A stretch of DNA of 5,002 nt, taken from assembly GCA_013811855.1 (NCBI GenBank), contig JACCUL010000038.1, positions 1 through 5,002 of the forward strand, written 5' to 3'. This DNA comes from Acidimicrobiia bacterium. GTDB taxonomy: Bacteria; Actinomycetota; Acidimicrobiia; Acidimicrobiales; Ilumatobacteraceae. Both the position numbers and the translations under genes were made by a program. Shown piece by piece: positions 4,958 through 5,002 of this stretch (position 1 is the stretch's first letter; every line of letters begins with the position of its first letter). The notes under the pieces are model-generated. The model saw only the letters and a program-made list of their open reading frames with translations, did no database searches and was not told where the DNA came from.

Positions 4958-5002
4958 TGGGCGATGCCGGACTCGAACCGCGACTTCCACAATGTGAACG
5001 CG
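4958..5002 (-). tRNA. 3' half of a tRNA-Val(CAC)-like gene, cut by the window edge
   Basis: The minus strand reads GTTCACATT in an anticodon-loop position with anticodon CAC (4994-4996), a four-pair stem partly of G-T pairs, a five-base variable loop, the T-loop GTTCGAGTCC and an acceptor arm ATCGCCC with discriminator A at 4958. CCA is not encoded. The T-stem is irregular: CGCGG faces CCGGC and pairs in only three of five positions, as if one C were missing from an original GCCGG. The 5' half lies beyond 5002, so neither acceptor nor D-arm can be tested. Valine identity comes from the anticodon and the similarity of the 3' part. It may be a pseudo-tRNA. Confidence 0.6.

Overview
The window comes from a high-GC bacterium. 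Most readable frames have G or C in nearly every third codon position. The features point to an actinobacterium, possibly of the Acidimicrobiia type: a DUF222/13E12-type HNH protein, start codons lying almost directly on -10 boxes (leaderless mRNA), an RTX protein ending in the Cys-containing D-G-G-x-G-x-D-T tail common in that phylum, and a MazF toxin paired with a ribbon-helix-helix antitoxin. The lineage is inference only.

Layout. (1) 2-232, plus strand: the end of an unidentified gene. (2) 282-899, minus strand: a small helix-turn-helix protein (567-899), followed in the same frame, after one TGA, by a 94-codon coding remnant without a normal start (282-566). (3) 898-1771, plus: the C-terminal part of a secreted RTX calcium-binding protein with no N-terminus, broken by a one-base frameshift near 1282. 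(4) 1811-1841: a hairpin between the RTX stop and a small minus-strand reading frame with a C-P-V-C motif (1876-2112). (5) 2113-2395: no supported gene, but a 19-bp direct repeat. (6) 2396-2616, plus: the acidic C-terminal remnant of an unrecognised protein. (7) 2625-2657: a strong hairpin between that remnant and the convergent DUF222-HNH gene (start 3894, minus). The HNH gene's natural C-terminus appears to lie in another frame, ending at 2675. (8) 3994-4140 and 4172-4279, minus: an M24-peptidase remnant and another C-terminal remnant. (9) 4308-4899, plus: a complete antitoxin-toxin pair (RHH antitoxin and MazF). (10) 4958-5002, minus: the 3' half of a tRNA-Val(CAC)-like gene cut by the window edge.

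How it fits together. The only intact functional unit is the MazEF-like module, with the HNH protein and the small HTH protein as possible live genes. Almost everything else is a 3' gene end without its 5' part. This looks like a decaying accessory region or island flank next to a tRNA gene, where repeated insertion and deletion left a toxin-antitoxin module among debris. I did not find a convincing new multi-gene system. The points most worth checking are the frameshifts, the in-frame stop behind the HTH gene, the leaderless promoters with a possible antitoxin operator, and the irregular tRNA T-stem.
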